Assembly (NCBI GenBank): GCA_018895315.1
Contig: JAHIOK010000315.1
Location: 1 to 10,999 of the forward strand
DNA from: Actinomycetota bacterium
GTDB taxonomy: Bacteria; Actinomycetota; Actinomycetes; Actinomycetales; Microbacteriaceae
DNA length: 10,999 nt
Direction of reading: 5' to 3'
The stretch's first letter is position 1, and every line of letters begins with the position of its first letter. Made by a program: the position numbers and the translations under genes. This document shows, piece after piece, positions 7,448-10,999 of this stretch. Below the pieces are notes generated by a model. It was not told where the DNA came from, made no database searches, and worked only from the letters and a program-made list of their open reading frames with translations.

Positions 7448-8503
7448 GTGAGCTGGCTCACCGACGACGATGACGAGCCGGAGTTCGACGAGGCCGACAT
7501 CCGGATGCGCCCCAACCCGAAGGCCAACCGCCCGCGCACGAAGCGGCGCCCGGCGCACAACGATGCACGCATCGGTCGGGTGCTCGGCGTCGACCGGGGC
7601 CGCTACACGGTGCTCCTCGACGAAGACACAGACGACGAGCACGAGGTGTCGTCGGTGCGAGCCCGCGAGCTACGCAAGCAGCCCATCGTCACGGGCGACC
7701 ATGCGCGCATCGTCGGAGACACATCCGGTGACGTCGGATCGCTGAGCCGCATCGTCGGCATCGAGGAGCGCGTCACGCTCCTCCGACGCAGCGCCGACGA
7801 CACCGACCAGGTGGAGCGGATCATCGTCGCCAACGCCGATCAGATGCTGGTGGTGGTGGCTGCGGCCGATCCCGAGCCCCGCGCGCGGCTCGTCGACCGC
7901 TATCTGGTCGCCGCGCTGGATGCCGGCATCCGGCCACTTCTCGTCGTCACCAAGACCGACATCGCCGACCCGACGGACTTTCTGACCCATTTCGACGGAC
8001 TCGACCTCGATGTGTTCACGAGTTCGCGCGGCGAGATGCCGCTCGAACGGATCGGCGCGGCGCTCGTGGGCCATTCCACGGTGTTCGTGGGGCACTCCGG
8101 AGTCGGCAAATCGACGCTCGTCAACGCCCTTGTACCCAGCGCCCTCCGCGCCACCGGGCACGTCAACACCGTCACGGGTCGCGGACGACACACGTCCTCG
8201 TCGACCGTCTCGCTCCGCTACCGCGGCGAGGGCGGGTCGGGATGGGTCATCGACACTCCGGGTGTGCGCTCCTTCGGCCTCGGGCACGTCGACCCGAGGC
8301 ACATCATCGACGCATTCACCGAGCTCGCGCTCATCGCCGAGACCTGCCCCCGCGGATGCACGCATCTGCCGGATGCCCCGGATTGCGCGATCATCGAGGC
8401 CGTACAGGCCGGACGTCTGGGGCCGACGGGTGCCGCGAGACTCGACTCATTGCAGCGTCTGCTCGCGACCTTCGCCGATCCGCGGCGGTCATCGCAGGAC
8501 TGA
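7448..8503 (+). CDS. rsgA: Ribosome small-subunit-dependent GTPase A (RsgA/YjeQ)
   Basis: Circularly permuted GTPase that checks late maturation of the 30S ribosomal subunit. 351 residues. An acidic, then basic, unstructured N-terminus (1-38) is followed by an OB-like domain (about 41-105). The GTPase motifs come in permuted order: TKTD (168-171, G4), GHSGVGKST (215-223, P-loop G1), GRGRHTSS (244-251, switch I) and DTPGVRSFGL (269-278, G3). The zinc site is C300, C304, H306, C313. Its spacing, C-x3-C-x-H-x6-C, differs by one residue in each arm from the C-x4-C-x-H-x5-C of E. coli YjeQ. The start is GTG 7448 with a weak purine-rich site (gagacgag) a few bases upstream. It probably shares a transcript with aroA. 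It converges with bcp with only 27 bp between stops and no clear terminator. Confidence 0.95.
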   Translation: MSWLTDDDDEPEFDEADIRMRPNPKANRPRTKRRPAHNDARIGRVLGVDRGRYTVLLDEDTDDEHEVSSVRARELRKQPIVTGDHARIVGDTSGDVGSLSRIVGIEERVTLLRRSADDTDQVERIIVANADQMLVVVAAADPEPRARLVDRYLVAALDAGIRPLLVVTKTDIADPTDFLTHFDGLDLDVFTSSRGEMPLERIGAALVGHSTVFVGHSGVGKSTLVNALVPSALRATGHVNTVTGRGRHTSSSTVSLRYRGEGGSGWVIDTPGVRSFGLGHVDPRHIIDAFTELALIAETCPRGCTHLPDAPDCAIIEAVQAGRLGPTGAARLDSLQRLLATFADPRRSSQD

Positions 8504-8530
8504 GCCGCGTCTGGCCGACCGGGAACCGGA

Positions 8531-9004
8531 CTACGCCGCGTCGATACCGAGGAGCTTGCGCAGCCGCGCGACGTGGCCGGTGGCCTTGACGTTATAGAGC
8601 GCCTGCACGATCACGCCCTTCTCATCGATCACGAACGTCGAGCGCAGGACGCCCTCGATGACCTTGCCGTAGTTGACCTTCTCGCCCCATGCACCGTACG
8701 CGTCGTGCACGGCGTGGTCGGGGTCGCTCAGCAGCGAGAAAGTGAGACCGTCGCGCTCGCGGAACGTGCGCAGAGTGGCCGTCTCGTCGCGCGAGACGCC
8801 CAGCACCGTGTATCCGGCGCCCTGGAGCGAGCCCATGCTGTCACGGAAGTCGCAGGCCTGGGTCGTGCACCCGGGTGTCATGGCCGCGGGGTAGAAGTAG
8901 AGCACCACGCGCCGACCGCGCAGATCGCTCAGAGCGACGGGCACGCCGTCCTGGTCGGAGAGAGTGAAATCGGGGGCCGAGGCGCCGGGTTCGAGCTGAG
9001 TCAC
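8531..9004 (-). CDS. bcp: Thioredoxin-dependent peroxiredoxin, Bcp/PrxQ family
   Basis: Reduces hydrogen peroxide and organic hydroperoxides using thioredoxin, in the cytosol. 157 residues, the usual length. APDFTLSDQDG (10-20) and YFYPAAMTPGCTTQAC (36-51) carry the peroxidatic cysteine C46 and the resolving cysteine C51, five apart as in atypical two-cysteine PrxQ. R121 in RSTFVID is the likely active-site arginine. The start is GTG at 9004. No Shine-Dalgarno is visible, but TAGGCT (9017-9012) ends 7 bases upstream, suggesting a leaderless transcript. The upstream membrane protein gene ends only 10 bases before, so read-through is also possible. Functionally it fits the thiol-stress theme of sigR, though no SigR-type promoter was found in front of it. 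Confidence 0.96.
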   Translation of the reverse strand: MTQLEPGASAPDFTLSDQDGVPVALSDLRGRRVVLYFYPAAMTPGCTTQACDFRDSMGSLQGAGYTVLGVSRDETATLRTFRERDGLTFSLLSDPDHAVHDAYGAWGEKVNYGKVIEGVLRSTFVIDEKGVIVQALYNVKATGHVARLRKLLGIDAA

Positions 9005-9011
9005 GACACCC

Positions 9012-9017
9012 AGCCTA
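9012..9017 (-). promoter_or_regulatory. Candidate bcp -10 (TAGGCT) containing the upstream stop codon
   Basis: TAGGCT on the minus strand (9017-9012) fits TAnnnT and ends 7 bases before the GTG start of bcp. Its first three bases are the TAG stop of the upstream membrane protein gene. This would give a leaderless bcp mRNA; no -35 was recognised. Confidence 0.4.
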
Positions 9018-9437
9018 TGCCGGAGGGCCGTCGACGTCGCCGTGCTCTGCCGGTGCCGCGCGCCTATCCGCGCCTGCGCGCTTCACCGCGGCGAATAGCA
9101 GGACCAGCGCCACGACGGCCGGTATGGCCAGAAGGATGCCGGTCACGGGGTGCGCGTACGCCCCGGTGGCCGCGCCCAGTGCCACCGCGAGGATGAGAGC
9201 CTGCGTGACGATCCCGCCGGAGCGCCCCCACGACACCCCGCGCCAGGTGGCCACCGCGAAGGCGGCAACGGCGGCCGCTCCGAGCGCGGTCATCACAGCC
9301 AGCGCGACGGCACTCGTCGGCGAATCGATGTCTCCCGCCGCCAGGGCGACGAACTGCCACATCACGAGCCCCGCGATAGCGACGGCTTCGAGTCCGAGCA
9401 GGACTGCGGCGAGGCGGGCGGCTATGGGAGTGCGCAT
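9015..9437 (-). CDS. Small integral membrane protein with four predicted helices, unknown function
   Basis: 140 residues. Four hydrophobic segments lie at about 8-33, 41-65, 75-94 and 96-117, followed by a charged, proline- and alanine-rich cytosolic tail (119-140). A loop reading WRGVSWGRSGGIVTQ (65-79) resembles a W-A-R-S-P-A-x-V-T-Q-type loop I recall from small actinobacterial four-helix proteins; no function is known to me. The frame stays open upstream to 9821, but that extension runs antisense through whiB1 and looks random, so ATG 9437 is preferred. There is no good Shine-Dalgarno. A TATCGT -10-like element (9449-9444) ends 6 bases before the ATG, so leaderless expression is possible. 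bcp follows 10 bases downstream. Confidence 0.75.
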   Translation of the reverse strand: MRTPIAARLAAVLLGLEAVAIAGLVMWQFVALAAGDIDSPTSAVALAVMTALGAAAVAAFAVATWRGVSWGRSGGIVTQALILAVALGAATGAYAHPVTGILLAIPAVVALVLLFAAVKRAGADRRAAPAEHGDVDGPPA

Positions 9438-9443
9438 TTTCCG

Positions 9444-9449
9444 ACGATA
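9444..9449 (-). promoter_or_regulatory. Candidate -10 (TATCGT) for the small membrane protein gene
   Basis: TATCGT on the minus strand ends 6 bases before ATG 9437, placing the start codon near +1. An alternative is TTGCCG-N18-TACAAA further upstream in the same gap (about 9503-9474), which would leave a short leader without a usable Shine-Dalgarno. Neither is decisive. Confidence 0.3.
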
Positions 9450-9582
9450 TCCCCGATATTGAGCGTCTGTTTTGTACGAAGACTCCACCGTATGCGGCAA
9501 CTGCTCAGCAAATCGCACAGAAACGAGACGCTCGAACCCTTGATTCGACCCGCGCGCTGTGAAAGCATTGGGAAGTTGTGTG

Positions 9583-9652
9583 CTCCCACAGCGGCGTGGG
9601 GCGAGCATCTGCTCGCGCACCACACAGGGTACCGGACTTCGCTCCGGCCCTG
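9583..9652 (+). promoter_or_regulatory. Structured leader of whiB1 with consecutive hairpins
   Basis: Three potential stems lie one after another. CCCAC (9585-9589) can pair with GTGGG (9596-9600). GCGAGCA (9601-9607) is perfectly complementary to TGCTCGC (9610-9616). CAGGG-ta-CCGGA (9625-9636) pairs with TCCGGCCCTG (9643-9652) around the loop cttcgc, ten base pairs with a two-base bulge. The last ends 41 bases before the whiB1 ATG and leaves the Shine-Dalgarno free. The pairing is direct; transcription through it and any regulatory role are inferred. Confidence 0.45.
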
Positions 9653-9693
9653 GACCACACCCGATACGTCCACTGGCATCAAGGAGCACCACC

Positions 9694-9942
9694 ATGGACT
9701 GGCGAGACAAAGCCGCATGCCTCACCGTCGATCCCGAACTGTTCTTCCCCGTCGGGAACACCGGTCCAGCCGTCGACCAGATCGAAAAAGCCAAGATGGT
9801 GTGCGCACGATGCACCGTCACCGAGGTCTGCCTGCAATACGCCCTCGAGACCGGTCAGGACTCCGGTGTCTGGGGTGGACTGTCCGAAGACGAGCGCCGC
9901 GCTCTGAAGCGTCGAGCCGCCCGCGCACGCCGCGCCTCCTGA
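9694..9942 (+). CDS. whiB1: WhiB-family iron-sulfur transcriptional regulator, WhiB1 type
   Basis: A small [4Fe-4S] regulator; in Mycobacterium the orthologue is essential, reacts with nitric oxide and binds the primary sigma factor. 82 residues. The four cluster cysteines are C9, C37, C40 and C46 (C-x27-C-x2-C-x5-C). They are followed by the signature turn GVWGG (58-62) and the basic DNA-contact tail RRALKRRAARARR (68-80). The opening MDWRDKA, the PELFFPVGN stretch (14-22) and the QDSGVWGGLSEDERRALKRR end closely match M. tuberculosis WhiB1 as I remember it. ATG 9694 has a perfect AAGGAG (9681-9686) seven bases upstream. The frame is open further upstream, but those residues are non-homologous. 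It is divergent from the small membrane protein gene and convergent with the pdtaS-like gene. Confidence 0.97.
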   Translation: MDWRDKAACLTVDPELFFPVGNTGPAVDQIEKAKMVCARCTVTEVCLQYALETGQDSGVWGGLSEDERRALKRRAARARRAS

Positions 9943-9947
9943 ACCGT

Positions 9948-9998
9948 CGCGTCCGCGGCATCCCGCCCTGCTCCGCGGGCCGCTGAGCCGCGGACGCG
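9948..9998. terminator. Bidirectional hairpin between whiB1 and the pdtaS-like gene
   Basis: The arms 9948-9959 and 9987-9998 are a perfect 12-bp inverted repeat around a 27-base loop. The loop holds an inner stem, CCCGC (9962-9966) with GCGGG (9975-9979). It fills most of the 62-bp gap between two convergent stop codons. There is no U-tract on either side, so it is a GC-rich actinobacterial type of terminator. The role is inferred from position. Confidence 0.7.
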
Positions 9999-10004
9999 CC
10001 CCGA

Positions 10005-10999
10005 TCAGTCGATGATCGTCATCTGATCGGTGCGCGTCGGCGGCTCGATGTAACGCAGAGGAATGTCGATCGTGACCTCTGTCCCGCTACCCACCAGCGT
10101 GTGCCAGTCGATCGTGCCGCCGAGCTCTCCCTGAATCAGCGTGCGCACGATCTGGGTGCCGAGGCCTCGGCCGACCTGACCTTCGGGAAGTCCCACTCCA
10201 GTGTCGCGCACGCGCACCGCGAGGCCCTCGGGCGACCGCTCTGCGATGATCTCCACTTCCCCTTCCTTGCCCGCGAGGCCGTGCTCGACGGCGTTCGTCA
10301 CGAGCTCGGTGAGTGCGAGGGCAAGCGGAGTGGCGTACTCGCTCGGGAGAGTTCCGAACCGTCCGACGGTGCGGGTCTGCGCACGCGTCCCCGCGCCCGC
10401 GGCAACTTCCGCGATCAGACGGAGCACGCGATCGAACACCTCGTCGAACTCCACGGTCTGCGCAAGCCCCTCCGAGAGCGTGTCGTGCACGACGGCGATC
10501 GCCGAGACCCTCCGCATGGCGTGAGTCAGCGCGTCACGCGCCTCTTCCGAGTGCGTGCGACGTGCCTGGATGCGCAGGAGGGAGGCCACGGTCTGCAGGT
10601 TGTTCTTGACCCGGTGATGGATCTCGCGGATCGTGGCGTCCTTGGTGATCAGTTCCTGGTCGCGATGACGGAGTTCGGTGACATCGCGGCACAGCATCAC
10701 AGCACCGATGCGCGTGCCGTGGTCGCGGAGCGGAATTGCTCGGAGCGACACGGTGACGCCGCGGGCTTCGATGTCGGTGCGCCACGGCGCCCGTCCGGTG
10801 ACCACCACGGGAAGCGATTCGTCGAACTCCCGGTTGGTCGGCAGGATCTTCGTGATCACCTCGATCAGCGATTCGCCTTCGAGCTCGTCGTCGAATCCCA
10901 TGCGGTTGAATGCCGACAGCGCGTTGGGGCTCGCGAAGGTGGTGACGCCATCCACGTCGAGTCGGATGAGGCCGTCAGAGGCACGTGGGGCTCCCCGGC
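10005..10999 (-). CDS. pdtaS: PdtaS-type sensor histidine kinase (HisKA_2), 5' end outside the window
   Basis: Cytosolic two-component kinase; in Mycobacterium PdtaS phosphorylates the RNA-binding antiterminator PdtaR (ANTAR domain). The frame is open through the right edge, so this is the C-terminal 331 residues. A GTG at 10955 is internal, because 14 codons before it continue a PAS-like sequence (D-G-L-I-R-L-D). Numbering from that GTG: PAS-like region to about 90, ending in LCRDVTEL; HisKA_2 box EIHHRVKNNLQTVASLLRIQ (111-130) with the phospho-accepting histidine pair; N-box TELVTNAVEHG (216-226); G-box DTGVGLPEG (251-259); and GRGLGTQIV (262-270). A GAF domain is expected upstream. No response regulator is seen in the window, as in mycobacteria, where pdtaR is unlinked. 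Adjacent to whiB1, as in M. tuberculosis (Rv3219/Rv3220c). Confidence 0.93.
   Translation of the reverse strand, partial: RGAPRASDGLIRLDVDGVTTFASPNALSAFNRMGFDDELEGESLIEVITKILPTNREFDESLPVVVTGRAPWRTDIEARGVTVSLRAIPLRDHGTRIGAVMLCRDVTELRHRDQELITKDATIREIHHRVKNNLQTVASLLRIQARRTHSEEARDALTHAMRRVSAIAVVHDTLSEGLAQTVEFDEVFDRVLRLIAEVAAGAGTRAQTRTVGRFGTLPSEYATPLALALTELVTNAVEHGLAGKEGEVEIIAERSPEGLAVRVRDTGVGLPEGQVGRGLGTQIVRTLIQGELGGTIDWHTLVGSGTEVTIDIPLRYIEPPTRTDQMTIID

Larger units (their letters stand above)
9438..9693. other. Divergent intergenic region between the membrane protein gene and whiB1
   Basis: 256 bases, no gene seen. The left end should carry the promoter for the minus-strand gene. The right half, before whiB1, is rich in inverted repeats (9583-9652). 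TTGATT (9540-9545) followed at 18 bases by AGCATT (9564-9569) is the best, but weak, sigma-A-like pair for whiB1. No SigR-type GGAAT/GTT pair was found here. Confidence 0.5.

Noticed and set aside
6236..7642. A 468-residue minus-strand open frame opposite aroA and the rsgA start
   Set aside because: It runs antisense to clear AroA motifs, crosses the aroA-rsgA junction and shows no recognisable domain.
8519..8529. CCGG-gaa-CCGG between the rsgA and bcp stops as a terminator
   Set aside because: A four-pair stem with a three-base loop and no U-run is too weak to call.
9461..9533. Eight-base inverted repeat GAGCGTCT / AGACGCTC, arms 57 bases apart
   Set aside because: A match of this length is expected about as often as not by chance in a 256-base region, and it does not extend in either direction.
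9559..9590. Possible CRP-type site before whiB1 (TGTGA, or TGTG-ctcc-CACA)
   Set aside because: Mycobacterial whiB1 is CRP-controlled, but here only a half-site and a wrongly spaced pair are seen, not TGTGA-N6-TCACA.
9438..9821. N-terminal extension of the small membrane protein up to 9821
   Set aside because: The added residues lie antisense to whiB1 and its leader, look random and lack a ribosome binding site; the hydrophobic protein begins naturally at ATG 9437.
1..10999. Mobile elements, CRISPR arrays, tRNA or rRNA genes, toxin-antitoxin or defence genes
   Set aside because: No transposase, integrase, regular repeat array, RNA-gene signature or defence motif was seen; base and codon use look uniform across the window.

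Overview
The window is high-GC chromosomal DNA with strong third-position G/C bias. Gene content (WhiB1, a SigR/RsrA pair, a KGD-type 2-oxoglutarate enzyme, an actinobacterial AroA, a PdtaS-type kinase) points to an actinobacterium. Protein sequence style suggests Microbacteriaceae, probably Microbacterium or a near relative; that placement is from memory of family sequences, not from a search.

Layout. 1-2339 (+): the 3' part of kgd, ending at a perfect 16-bp hairpin (2351-2384). Convergent to it, 2429-4966 (-): a large membrane protein with a rhomboid-like N-terminus and a C-terminal DUF2156/phosphatidylglycerol lysyltransferase-like domain. 5062-5304 and 5301-5993 (-): the anti-sigma factor rsrA and the ECF sigma factor sigR, overlapping by ATGA. 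Divergent from them, 6041-7393 and 7448-8503 (+): aroA and rsgA. Convergent to rsgA, 8531-9004 and 9015-9437 (-): peroxiredoxin bcp and a small four-helix membrane protein. After a 256-bp divergent intergenic region, 9694-9942 (+): whiB1. Convergent to it across a shared hairpin, 10005-10999 (-): a PdtaS-like sensor histidine kinase whose N-terminus lies outside the window.

How the parts relate. Several genes are tied to redox sensing: the thiol-oxidation switch SigR/RsrA, the thiol peroxidase Bcp, the Fe-S regulator WhiB1 and a PdtaS-type kinase. The clearest regulatory signal is a SigR-type promoter (GGAAT-N19-GTT, minus strand, 6061 to 6035) in front of sigR itself. It overlaps the aroA start codon and the likely aroA -10 element, so the stress operon and the shikimate gene share one short divergent control region.

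No mobile element, CRISPR array, tRNA or rRNA was seen. This looks like conserved housekeeping and stress-response DNA rather than an accessory island. The items most worth a second look are the overlapping sigR/aroA promoters, the rhomboid-like/DUF2156 fusion and the structured whiB1 leader.
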